DNA from: Synechococcus sp. AG-670-A05
GTDB lineage: Bacteria; Cyanobacteriota; Cyanobacteriia; PCC-6307; Cyanobiaceae
Reading direction: 5' to 3'
NCBI GenBank assembly: GCA_003211535.1
Contig: QCSJ01000011.1
Span: 1-35,332, forward strand
Length of the DNA stretch: 35,332 bases
The notes under the pieces are model-generated. The model saw nothing but the letters and a program-made list of their open reading frames with translations. It did not search any database and was not told the DNA's origin. Shown here in pieces: positions 17,928 to 25,837 of this stretch. A program made the position numbers and the translations under genes. Position 1 is the first letter of the stretch. Every line of letters begins with the position of its first letter.

Positions 17928-18806
17928 TCACAAAGCACCGTACCGAGTCCTCAGACCCAGAACGGCCAAGAGGAACAGCAAAGCCAGCGCATTCAGCAGC
18001 GGAGCCGGCCGCTCGTCCGGGAGCCGGAAGCCTGCAGGACCGGAGACCAAGCCGCCGCGAGCCACCAGAGCATCGGCTCCCTGTTCCGCCCGCAGAAGGA
18101 TGTTGGCCAGCAGCCGTTCCCCTACGGCCAGCACAAGCCCAAAGGATGCCTTGAACCCAAGTCGCCGCAGGTTGACGGCCCGACTGGCCAGGGAACGCAG
18201 CAGATTCTGCAATTCCTCCTGCACTAAAGGCAGGAAACGCAAAGCCAGCAACAGCTGAAACCCCAACCGTTCCATCGGCAGGCCGAGACGGTTCAGGGGT
18301 GCCAGCCACCAACTCAGGGCCCACACAAGGTCCTCAGGCGGGGTGCTGATCAACACCAGATTGACGCTGTGAATCACAGTGAAGATCAGAGTGGACGTGC
18401 GCAGTCCCAGCAGCAGCGAGGCCCGGTCCACCGAGAGCGGTCCCAGCTCGAACACAACCCAGGACGGGCCCTGGGGCAGGGCATCCGGCAGTTCCTGAGG
18501 ATCACGCAACGCCAACGCCGCGGGCGGATCAGCAGCAGGCAGCAGCATCGAAAGGGTGCCGACCGCCAGAGCCAGCAGCGCCAGTACCACCAGGGAACGC
18601 CACCAGATCCTGCGGGGCAGGCCACTGATCAGGGTGAGCAGGAGCAGGCCCAGCACCAACGCAACACGCCACAACGGTCCCGCCAGTACTGGGGTGAGCA
18701 GAAAAACCAGGGACCAGGCCAGCTTCAGGCGGGCATCCAGGCGACGCAGCCAGCCCTCGCGCCCGTCAACGAACTGCCCCATCGGGATCTGCCGCAGCCA
18801 GTCCAT
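17928..18806 (-). CDS. ecfT: ECF transporter transmembrane T component (CbiQ/EcfT family)
   Basis: A 292-residue membrane protein with about five or six hydrophobic segments in two groups (35-95 and 130-275). It has the EcfT coupling region FLPLVQEELQNLLRSLASRAV followed by a second Ala-Arg-Gly type element (DALVARGGLV), which contact the ATPase subunits. ECF transporters take up vitamins and metals; the substrate is set by an S component not seen here. The ATG is 3 bp after the der stop and the gene ends at the pipX start. The der-ecfT-pipX-pipY order is, to my knowledge, common in cyanobacteria, so the gene may be linked to PLP or nitrogen homeostasis by position only. Confidence 0.85.
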   Translation of the reverse strand: MDWLRQIPMGQFVDGREGWLRRLDARLKLAWSLVFLLTPVLAGPLWRVALVLGLLLLTLISGLPRRIWWRSLVVLALLALAVGTLSMLLPAADPPAALALRDPQELPDALPQGPSWVVFELGPLSVDRASLLLGLRTSTLIFTVIHSVNLVLISTPPEDLVWALSWWLAPLNRLGLPMERLGFQLLLALRFLPLVQEELQNLLRSLASRAVNLRRLGFKASFGLVLAVGERLLANILLRAEQGADALVARGGLVSGPAGFRLPDERPAPLLNALALLFLLAVLGLRTRYGAL

Positions 18807-18809
18807 TGC

Positions 18810-20178
18810 TCAACTCTGGCGGTTCTGATGGCTCACCATGTCCCGTTCAGCATCGCGCTGCTGCTTGCCACGCCAGTACAACTTCACAGGGGTGCCATCG
18901 AAACCGAGGCCCTCCCGGATCTGACGCTCGACATAGCGGCGGTAGGTGTCACCGAAGAGCTTCGGGTCGTTGACGAACAGCGTAAAGCTGGGGGGCCTGC
19001 TTGCCACCTGGGTGCCGTAATACAGACGCCCTTGGCGGCCGCCGCGGGTGGTGGGGGGGGCTGCGCCAGCTCAGGGCCTCCTTTAGCACCTCGTTAACAA
19101 CGGAAGTGCTGACGCGCCGGCGATGCTGCTCCACCGCCAGGGATGCCAAGGCAAAAATGCTGTCCACCCGCTGACCGGTGAGGGCCGACGTGAACAGCAT
19201 CGGTGCCCAGTCGAGGAAATACAACTTGGCGCGGAGATCCTTCTCCATGGCAGTCATGGTGTAGCTGTCCTTCTCCACGGCATCCCACTTGTTCACCACC
19301 ACCACACAGGCGCGACCGTCCTCCTCGATCCGCCCCGCCAGTCGCTGATCCTGTTCGGTGACGCCATCGAGGGCATCGATCACCAGCACGCAGACGTCAC
19401 TGCGATCAATCGCTTTGAAACTGCGGTTGATGCCGAAGAATTCAGGCCCGTAGTTGACACTCCGCCGCCGGCGGATTCCCGCGGTGTCGACCAGCCGCCA
19501 GGGACGGTTTTCGCGAACGATATTCGTGTCAATGGTGTCCCGGGTGGTGCCGCGAATGGGGCTCACGATCGCCCGCTGCTCACCACAGATGGCATTGAGC
19601 AGGCTAGATTTGCCGACGTTCGGTCGACCGATAATTGCCAACTGGATCGGCTCTTCCTTGTCCCGCTCCTGGTCTTTAGGGGGCAGAAAGGTCAGCACCT
19701 GATCCAAAAGATCCCCGGTGCCAACACCATGGATGGCGGAGATCGGATGGGGTTCTCCCAGACCAAGGCTCCAGAATTCAGCCGCCATCGCCAGACCTTG
19801 CTCCGGCGACTCGCATTTGTTGACAGCCAGCAGGGTCGGGCAAGGACTTCTGCGCAGGAACTCCGCGATGGATTCATCCGCGGCCGTTATGCCCTGCTGG
19901 CCATCAACGATCACCACCGCGACGCTGGCTTCCCCCATGGCAAGAGCCGCCTGCTCGCGGATCTCCGGCAGAAATTCGCTGTCGTCATCGAACACCAGAC
20001 CGCCGGTGTCGACTACTTTGAATTCACGGTCTCCCCAGTAACCATCCTGGTAGGTGCGGTCACGGGTTACGCCGGGCTCGTCATGCACAATAGCCTCGCG
20101 GCTGCGGCACAACCGGTTAACCAGGGTCGACTTACCGACATTGGGGCGTCCGATGATCGCAACGACAGGACGCGCCAA
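18810..20178 (-). CDS. der: GTPase Der (EngA), frameshifted near the C-terminus
   Basis: Der is an essential tandem GTPase for 50S ribosome assembly. G domain 1 has [13 protein letters not shown] and NKCE; G domain 2 has [13 protein letters not shown] and NKWD; a KH-like domain should follow. The open frame runs from TTG 20178 to 18949, but after [13 protein letters not shown] it changes into an unrelated Arg/Pro-rich tail. The true end ([23 protein letters not shown]...) lies in another frame at 18810-19007. The switch falls at a run of eight C on the coding strand (G run 19053-19060); seven C restores [15 protein letters not shown] and a 455-residue protein, the normal length. A sequencing or assembly error is the simplest reading, since loss of the KH domain should be lethal. 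Confidence 0.92.
19053..19060 (-). other. Homopolymer G8/C8 at the der frameshift
   Basis: Eight consecutive G on the plus strand. Removing one base joins the two frames of der in exact family register. Confidence 0.85.
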
Positions 20179-20232
20179 GAGGTGGAGCTTCGATCAATCC
20201 TTGACCCTACAGACCCGGTGTCAAGGAGCGGT

Positions 20233-20709
20233 TCAAGCCACTGGCAGGTCGCCGGGATGTCCGGCGACAGGATCGAGGGGCACCGGCCGCTGGGGAGCCA
20301 GCGGACCCTGCTCCACCAGCGGAGCTTCCCTCTGAGCCAGCCAGGCCAGCAACCAGCTCACGGCGGTGGCACGCCGGGTCCGTCGCGGATAGAGCTCACC
20401 TATGCGGTAACCCTGAAACTGCAGTTGCTGCTTCAGCAATTGCTTGTGCCGCTTCGGGATCGATCGGGTCAGACGCACCGAGGCGGGTCGTTCAGCAATC
20501 ACCTGCGGCCCCTGAGGGAAAGCCTCCACCCAGTCGCGGGCTGTCTCAGGACCAGCGCTCCAAACACCGTCTGAGTCGATGTAACCCAGACGCTCCCAGA
20601 TCCGCTCACAGACGAAACGGTCGCTGCAACGGTCCTCAAGGATCTGCAGGAGCAATGCCCGGCTTAGGGGCCAGAGGTTGGTCACATGAGTCGGCAGCAT
20701 GGTGATCAT
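20233..20709 (-). CDS. DUF1823-like conserved cyanobacterial protein
   Basis: A 158-residue soluble protein of unknown function. Segments such as WPLSRALLLQILEDRCSD, GPQVIAERPASVRLTRSIP, KQLLKQQLQFQGYRIGELYP and RRTRRATAVSWLLAWL match my memory of DUF1823, a family limited mainly to cyanobacteria and plastid-bearing organisms. The ORF track extends to 20904, but that part is antisense to dus. ATG 20709 is chosen because GGAGG (20715-20719 on the complement) is 5 bases upstream; ATG 20700 is three codons later. The gene lies upstream of der, with a 54-bp gap. Its 5' end overlaps the dus 5' end on the opposite strand. Confidence 0.75.
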   Translation of the reverse strand: MITMLPTHVTNLWPLSRALLLQILEDRCSDRFVCERIWERLGYIDSDGVWSAGPETARDWVEAFPQGPQVIAERPASVRLTRSIPKRHKQLLKQQLQFQGYRIGELYPRRTRRATAVSWLLAWLAQREAPLVEQGPLAPQRPVPLDPVAGHPGDLPVA

Positions 20710-21700
20710 GCTCGCCTCCGTTCCACTGGAGCTTTCCGGGTCCGGCACAGCGCGGCGGCTGGAGTGCCGCGTGCTGCAGTCCCCCCTAGCCGGTGTCAGC
20801 GACCGGGTGTTCCGGCATCTGGTGCGCCGCTGGGCGCCGGATGCGCTGCTGTTCACCGAGATGGTGAATGCCACCAGCCTTGAGCTGGGCTTCGGGCGCG
20901 GCAAGGTGGAAGAGCTCAGCGAAGAGCAGGGGCCGATCGGCGTGCAGCTATTCGATCACCGTCCTTGCGCCATGGCTGAAGCGGCCCGCCGGGCGGAAGA
21001 CGCTGGGGCGTTCCTGATCGACATCAACATGGGTTGCCCGGTGCGCAAGATCGCCCGCAAGGGCGGAGGATCCGGACTGATCCGCAATCCCGATCTCGCC
21101 AGCCGGATCATCGAGGCCGTAGCCCGTGCCGTGCGGTTGCCCGTCACGGTGAAGACACGACTCGGCTGGTGCGGCAGTGACGCCGACCCTCAGACCTGGT
21201 GCCGGCAATTGCAGGATGCCGGTGCGCAGTTGCTCACCCTGCACGGGCGAACTCGCGAACAGGGGTTCAAGGGCAAAGCTGACTGGGCTGCCATCGCCGC
21301 GGTCAAGCAGACCCTCACGATCCCCGTGATTGCCAACGGTGACATCAACACGCCTGAGGATGCCCAGCGCTGCCTGACCGAGACCGGCGCCGATGGCGTC
21401 ATGGTGGGTCGCGGAACCATGGGAGCCCCCTGGCTAGTGGGGCAGATCGATGCGGCGCTCAAGGGCCTGTCGGTCCCTGCCACCCCTGGCCCCGCAGCTC
21501 GCCTAGCCCTGGCCCGGGAGCAGCTACTGGCACTAGTGGAGGCCCGCGGTGACCAAGGACTGCTGATCGCCAGAAAGCACATGGGCTGGACCTGCACTGG
21601 CTTCCCAGGAGCGCCGCAGTTGCGCCATGCCCTGATGCGCGCCTTAACCCCGCAGGAAGCCCTAGCCTTGTTGGACAATCAACGCTTGGCCCTGGAGTGA
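20699..21700 (+). CDS. dus: tRNA-dihydrouridine synthase
   Basis: An FMN-dependent enzyme reducing uridines in the tRNA D-loop. LQSPLAGVSDRVFRHLVRRW opens the TIM barrel, INMGCPVRKIARKGGGSGL carries the catalytic Cys, TVKTRLGW and LLTLHGRTREQGFKGKADW bind flavin and RNA, and VIANGDINTPEDAQ and GVMVGRGTMGAPWL bind the FMN phosphate. The C-terminal helical domain has RKHMGWTCTGFPGA. At 333 residues it fits DusB-type enzymes. The start is ATG 20699 or ATG 20708; neither has a good ribosome site. Both ATGs lie inside the 5' end of the divergent DUF1823-like gene. The stop overlaps the next gene by 4 bp. Confidence 0.95.
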   Translation: MVIMLASVPLELSGSGTARRLECRVLQSPLAGVSDRVFRHLVRRWAPDALLFTEMVNATSLELGFGRGKVEELSEEQGPIGVQLFDHRPCAMAEAARRAEDAGAFLIDINMGCPVRKIARKGGGSGLIRNPDLASRIIEAVARAVRLPVTVKTRLGWCGSDADPQTWCRQLQDAGAQLLTLHGRTREQGFKGKADWAAIAAVKQTLTIPVIANGDINTPEDAQRCLTETGADGVMVGRGTMGAPWLVGQIDAALKGLSVPATPGPAARLALAREQLLALVEARGDQGLLIARKHMGWTCTGFPGAPQLRHALMRALTPQEALALLDNQRLALE

Positions 21701-23757
21701 GCCTGTTGCTGCTGCTCTGGCCTCTGGCGTTAACCCAGCGACCGGAGGCGGAGTCTCCGCTCTGGGCCCGACGCAGCTTGATCCTATTGATCAGCGGCCT
21801 GACCCTTCGTTATCTCTACTGGCGCTGCACCGCCAGCCTTAATCTGGACAGCCCTTTGTCCGCCGGCCTCAGCGGCCTGTTACTGCTGGCGGAGAGCTGG
21901 TTGCTGATCACCGGTCTGCTACCGCTATGGCTGGCCTGGCGCCGCTTCCCCGATCGACGCCTGGAAGTCCAGACACGCAATCAGGACTGGCAGGCCTCGA
22001 ACTGGAGGCCCCATGTGGACGTCCTGGTGCCCACATGCGGCGAGCCGCTGGCGGTGCTGCAGCGCTCGCTTCTCGGCTGCAGGCAGCAGAGCTATCCCCA
22101 CACCACCATCTGGGTGCTCGATGACAGTGGCCGTAGAGAGGTGAGGCAACTGGCCAAGCGACTGGGCTGCCGCTATCGGCATCGTCCCGTACGACGGAAT
22201 GCCAAGGCAGGCAACCTCAATGCCGGCCTCCGTTGCTGTCATGGCGAGCTGGTAGCCGTGTTCGATGCGGACTTCATCCCCCAGCATCGCTTCCTGGAAC
22301 GCAGCATCGGCTTTCTGCTGGAGCCCGACGTGTCGCTGCTGCAGACACCGCAGTCGTTCATAAACGCCGATCCGGTGATGCGCAACCTGCATATGGAATC
22401 GTGGCTCTTGCCGGATGAGGAGAGCTTCTACAGCTGGATCGAACCGGTGCGGGACGGCTGGGGGGCCGTGGTCTGTGCCGGCACCGCTTTCATCGTGCGC
22501 CGACGCGCCCTCGATCAGGTGGGTGGCTTCGTTGAGGGTGCTCTTTCGGAAGACTTCGTCACCGGCATCGCCTTGCGAGAACAAGGCTGGAGGTTGCTTT
22601 ACCTGCAGCAGAAACTCAGTGCTGGACTCGCCGCAGAATCCATGGAGGACTTTGTGCGGCAGCGGCAACGTTGGGCCAACGGCACCCTGCAGAGCCTGCG
22701 CTTGCCCCAGGGGCCTCTGCGAGCACACGGCCTCAGCCTGGGCCAACGACTTGCATATCTTGAAGGCGTGGTCCACTGGCTGAACAACCTGCCCAGGTTG
22801 ATGCTGATGCTGATGCCGCTGAGCTACGGCCTGCTTGGCATTGCACCCATTCTTTTGAACCAGCAGGCGATCATCGAATTGATCCTGCCTCTATGGGGCA
22901 CGGTGCTGCTCAGCGTCGGCTGGCTGAACCGCAACAGCCGCTCAGCCCTGCTGACTGAACTGACCAGCTGGGTGCTCACAGTTCCGCTGGTGGCGACCCT
23001 GATCAGCCACATGTTCGGATCCTCCATGGGTTTCCGGGTCACCCCCAAGCATCGCCAGCCGTCCCAGGGGGGATGGGCCTGGTTTCTGGCGCTTCCCCTG
23101 ATCCTGCTCAGCCTGTTCAACCTGGCGAATCTGCTATCGCTGGTCCAAAAGCTGATGCTTCAGGGCTGGGGCGAACTCGGGCCACTGCAGCTGGGGCTGG
23201 TCTGGGCCGTTCTCAATCTGCTGGGCACCCTGGTGGCCCTGCGCGCTTGCTGGGACCCGCCCCAGTGGGATCCCTCACCCTGGCTCAGCATGAATCACCC
23301 CGCCGAGCTGACCGCTGCCGAAGGTCATCGCCATCCGTGCCGGATCACCGCCATCAGCGAGAACGGCGTTGAGCTGGCCTTCGCCACGGAGCTCCCGCCC
23401 CTGGTGGCCACCAGTCAGCTGAGTTGGAGTGCCGAAGTACTTACTCTGCCGGTCGTGTTGCGGCAAACACAACAGCACCGGGCGGCTTTTGACTGGGGAG
23501 ACCTTAGTCAGCGGCAGGAGCACAGCCTCATTCGCTGGTTGTTCTGCAGCGATGGGATCTGGCCGGAACGGCAGCCGAAGCCAGAGCTACTCGGACTAAC
23601 AATGTTGTGTCGCGGTTTGTTGCTGGGACGTCCATCCATCGGCCCTTTTCAGAGATGTCTCGTCACAAGACGGAACCGTGGACCCATACGACAGATGGAC
23701 GGGAGTCCACAAGAGAGATTTAGCTATATACAAGCCATAGAGACCCTGTACCCATGA
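21697..23757 (+). CDS. Cellulose-synthase-like processive GT2 membrane glycosyltransferase
   Basis: A 686-residue BcsA-like protein. N-terminal membrane segments (~1-85) precede the GT2 core with the D, D, D, QxxRW set: DVLVPTCGEP, VLDDSGR, VFDADFIP, ALSEDFVTG and QRQRWANGTLQ. Further membrane helices run to ~510, and a C-terminal region (~525-620) looks like a weakened PilZ domain (ITAISENGVELAF; the cyclic-di-GMP RxxxR arginines are not in their usual spacing). It likely polymerises and exports a beta-glucan or related polymer; cellulose itself is unproven. It starts GTG in the dus stop (4-bp overlap). The last ~30 codons are less G+C rich than the rest and may be a replaced tail. The stop overlaps the protease start as ATGA. 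Confidence 0.88.
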   Translation: MSLLLLLWPLALTQRPEAESPLWARRSLILLISGLTLRYLYWRCTASLNLDSPLSAGLSGLLLLAESWLLITGLLPLWLAWRRFPDRRLEVQTRNQDWQASNWRPHVDVLVPTCGEPLAVLQRSLLGCRQQSYPHTTIWVLDDSGRREVRQLAKRLGCRYRHRPVRRNAKAGNLNAGLRCCHGELVAVFDADFIPQHRFLERSIGFLLEPDVSLLQTPQSFINADPVMRNLHMESWLLPDEESFYSWIEPVRDGWGAVVCAGTAFIVRRRALDQVGGFVEGALSEDFVTGIALREQGWRLLYLQQKLSAGLAAESMEDFVRQRQRWANGTLQSLRLPQGPLRAHGLSLGQRLAYLEGVVHWLNNLPRLMLMLMPLSYGLLGIAPILLNQQAIIELILPLWGTVLLSVGWLNRNSRSALLTELTSWVLTVPLVATLISHMFGSSMGFRVTPKHRQPSQGGWAWFLALPLILLSLFNLANLLSLVQKLMLQGWGELGPLQLGLVWAVLNLLGTLVALRACWDPPQWDPSPWLSMNHPAELTAAEGHRHPCRITAISENGVELAFATELPPLVATSQLSWSAEVLTLPVVLRQTQQHRAAFDWGDLSQRQEHSLIRWLFCSDGIWPERQPKPELLGLTMLCRGLLLGRPSIGPFQRCLVTRRNRGPIRQMDGSPQERFSYIQAIETLYP

Positions 23758-25040
23758 CAGTCGTCGCCATCGTGGACACTGGAATCAATCTTCAGCATGT
23801 TGATTTTCAGAATAAACTCTGGATAAATCCGTTTGAAATAGCCGGCAACGGTGTCGACGACGACGACAATGGAGTCGTTGATGATATTCACGGTTACGAC
23901 GTAATCACAGGTCAAGCTCTTTCAAGGGTTGAAGACCCTGAGGGTCACGGCACTCACGTCGCGGGAATCGTTACGACGACCTCACCCGGGGCTGAAATCA
24001 TGGGAGTTCGACTGCTAGATGCCAGCGGTGGCGGCAGCCTCTCTGATGCAATCGATGCTTGGAGCTACGCACTAATTCATGGGGCACAAGTTATTAACAA
24101 CAGCTGGGGAGCTCTTGGCGTCAAGCCATCAAACGTTGAATTTCTCAAAGAAGTGATTGCCATCGGTGAAGAGGAGTTTGACGCGGTGTTCATTGCAGCC
24201 GCTGGCAATGAATCCACAAATACCGACCGCGTACCCAATACTCCGTCCAACGCGCCAGGAATGATCTCAATTGGAGCTTCTACCAGAAAAGGTAATCCGG
24301 CCAGATTTTCCAACTACGGCCAAACAACCGTGGACATTTTCGCTCCTGGCGTCAACATTCTCAGCGCTGACGCATTTTCAACCACAGGAAGGCTCCGGCT
24401 CAGCGGGACCTCCATGGCGTCTCCTGTTGTCGCCGGGGCTGCAGCCACTCTCCTCGATCGCCAGCCCTTGGCCACGCCAGCAACGATCAAGCAGCAAATC
24501 CTCCAGAATGTTGTGCCAAGACGTCGGCTGACGTCATTGTCAGTAACGGGTGGAGTTCTATCCAATGAATTCACAGCACCATTCACCAGATCACTACGTC
24601 AAAACAAAAAGATGAACTCAACCAACCCAAATTCCATTAATGAGGGTACGAATCCAGATACAGGCACAGCAACGTCTAAGAAATCATCTCCAGGCAAGAA
24701 AAACTTCAAGAAAATCATCTGCATCTTGGACCAACCGCTTAAAGATGAGAAAATGGATATTTGGAACGAATTAATTGCCGAGCCTTACACTAAAAAAGTC
24801 GCTTGGCCGGAGGCTTTTAGCGACCGAATCTGCGTCTTAACAGTTCGCAAACGCCACCGAGGCAAATCTGATCGGAAAGATGTCATCAGATCCATGCGTT
24901 CATCCGGACATTTCGAGTCAGTCGAGTGGGATCGCAAAATTGGCATCACCACCATGAGTTCTGACTCACATAACAGCGACCTTGGCTCTTCGACAGCAAC
25001 AATTCCGACAATTACCGACCCAAACTTCTCTTTGATCTGA
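23754..25040 (+). CDS. Subtilisin-family (S8) serine protease, N-terminally minimal, with unusual C-terminal domain
   Basis: A 428-residue S8 peptidase with a complete catalytic set: Asp8 (AIVDTGIN), His65 (GHGTHVAG), oxyanion Asn152 (AAGNES) and Ser220 (SGTSMASP). The acidic insert GNGVDDDDNGVVDD could bind calcium. The protein begins at the beta-strand carrying the catalytic Asp; a stop codon lies 11 codons upstream in frame, so no signal peptide, propeptide or first helix can be added. After the catalytic domain (~275) comes a polar linker, then a compact ~85-residue domain (KKIICILDQPL ... HFESVEWDRKIGI) and a Ser/Thr-rich tail. That domain has the strand-helix pattern of an I9-type inhibitor but is C-terminal. 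Start ATG overlaps the previous stop by 4 bp. Composition is poorer in G+C than its neighbours, suggesting transfer. Confidence 0.9.
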   Translation: MTVVAIVDTGINLQHVDFQNKLWINPFEIAGNGVDDDDNGVVDDIHGYDVITGQALSRVEDPEGHGTHVAGIVTTTSPGAEIMGVRLLDASGGGSLSDAIDAWSYALIHGAQVINNSWGALGVKPSNVEFLKEVIAIGEEEFDAVFIAAAGNESTNTDRVPNTPSNAPGMISIGASTRKGNPARFSNYGQTTVDIFAPGVNILSADAFSTTGRLRLSGTSMASPVVAGAAATLLDRQPLATPATIKQQILQNVVPRRRLTSLSVTGGVLSNEFTAPFTRSLRQNKKMNSTNPNSINEGTNPDTGTATSKKSSPGKKNFKKIICILDQPLKDEKMDIWNELIAEPYTKKVAWPEAFSDRICVLTVRKRHRGKSDRKDVIRSMRSSGHFESVEWDRKIGITTMSSDSHNSDLGSSTATIPTITDPNFSLI

Positions 25041-25048
25041 GATCAAGG
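25030..25048. repeat. Palindrome at the subtilase/cobI convergent stops
   Basis: TTGATCT-G-AGATCAA is a perfect 7-bp inverted repeat around one base, extendable by one wobble and one C-G pair. It covers the stop codons of both convergent genes, which are 2 bp apart. No T run follows. Confidence 0.5.
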
Positions 25049-25837
25049 CAAGACGTCTGGCCAAGCCTGACGTATCAATAGCAATGAAAAATATGGCCTC
25101 GACGAGGCCATTACATTTTCAGCATTTTCGATAGTTTGGTTGTGCCAACCAACTCTTTCTGCAAAAAGGGAGCTTTTTAGGAGGTTCTTCTCGTCCAGAA
25201 GTCCCCTCACCCATCTCCAACGATGACCGAGTTTCATCAATGCGAGAACACGAGACCGCCGTGCTGCTTCAGCAAGTTCTGAAGCAAGGTCGTCAGGTCG
25301 ATCTGGGCATGGCATCACGAGAATCTGGTCCTGTTGCAGCGCGAGGGGCCAGGATGCCGCTGCGGCAGCAGCAGAAATGGCTGTGATGCCGGGGATCACC
25401 CGCGTGGGGCAATCGGGATGCCGCTGCTTCAGCGCCAGCAGGACATAACTGCCAGTAGCGAACAGGGAGGCATCTCCCTCACAGAGCAGTACCACCGCCT
25501 GCCCACCGCTCACTTCAGCGGCGAGGACATCCGCCGCTCGGTACCAGGCCTCTTGCCGGGGAGCCGCCGCCGCCGCCATGGGAAACAGCAAGGGAAGCTG
25601 CCGCTGCTGCGGACGGATCCACCGGGACGCAATGGTGGCAGCCATGCTGGCTGCCCCCTCGCGAGCAACCGGTGTCGCCACCACATCGGCCTGCTCGATC
25701 GCGCGAATGGCCGCGATCGTCAACAACTCGGGATCGCCGGGGCCAACTCCTACCAGCGTGAGTCCGGGAGGAACGGGCGGGTTGATGATGGACAGCGGAA
25801 CGGTCCTCCGGAAGGCGGAAATGAGTCGTCTCAGCAT
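25043..25837 (-). CDS. cobI: Precorrin-2 C20-methyltransferase
   Basis: A SAM-dependent methyltransferase of the cobalamin (corrin) pathway. The family signature LTLVGVGPGDPELLTIAAIRAI is near the N-terminus, followed by VVLLCEGDASLFATGSYV and RVIPGITAISAAAAA, the SAM and substrate loops. The end PYFSLLLIRQAW also fits the family. With ATG 25837 the protein has 264 residues; the track start at 25993 adds an unrelated stretch antisense to the ARD gene. I see no later in-frame start before the conserved core. The chosen start overlaps the divergent ARD start by 17 bp. Cobalt-stage specificity (CobI versus CbiL) cannot be decided from the sequence. Confidence 0.92.
   Translation of the reverse strand: MLRRLISAFRRTVPLSIINPPVPPGLTLVGVGPGDPELLTIAAIRAIEQADVVATPVAREGAASMAATIASRWIRPQQRQLPLLFPMAAAAAPRQEAWYRAADVLAAEVSGGQAVVLLCEGDASLFATGSYVLLALKQRHPDCPTRVIPGITAISAAAAAASWPLALQQDQILVMPCPDRPDDLASELAEAARRSRVLALMKLGHRWRWVRGLLDEKNLLKSSLFAERVGWHNQTIENAENVMASSRPYFSLLLIRQAWPDVLP
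25087..25111 (-). terminator. Hairpin with T run inside the cobI 3' coding end
   Basis: On the minus strand ATGGCCTC-GTC-GAGGCCAT (8-bp stem, 3-base loop) is followed by ATTTTT, an intrinsic-terminator shape, but it lies about 50 bases before the cobI stop. On the plus strand it sits ~50 bases after the subtilase stop with a weaker TTTT a few bases later, so it may end the subtilase transcript. Confidence 0.45.

Noticed and set aside
17914-18324. N-terminal extension of pipX to 225 aa in the ORF track
   Set aside because: It overlaps ecfT in another frame, is low-complexity, and PipX proteins have ~90 residues; a ribosome site precedes ATG 17913.
19123-20574. 483-aa plus-strand ORF
   Set aside because: Antisense to der and the DUF1823-like gene; long only because of codon bias.
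20710-20904. N-terminal extension of the DUF1823-like gene
   Set aside because: It is antisense to dus and lacks family character; GGAGG precedes ATG 20709.
21925-22776. 283-aa minus-strand ORF
   Set aside because: Antisense to the catalytic core of the GT2 gene.
23600-25040. Mobile element around the subtilase
   Set aside because: No transposase, terminal inverted repeats or target duplication could be seen; only composition and truncation hint at transfer.
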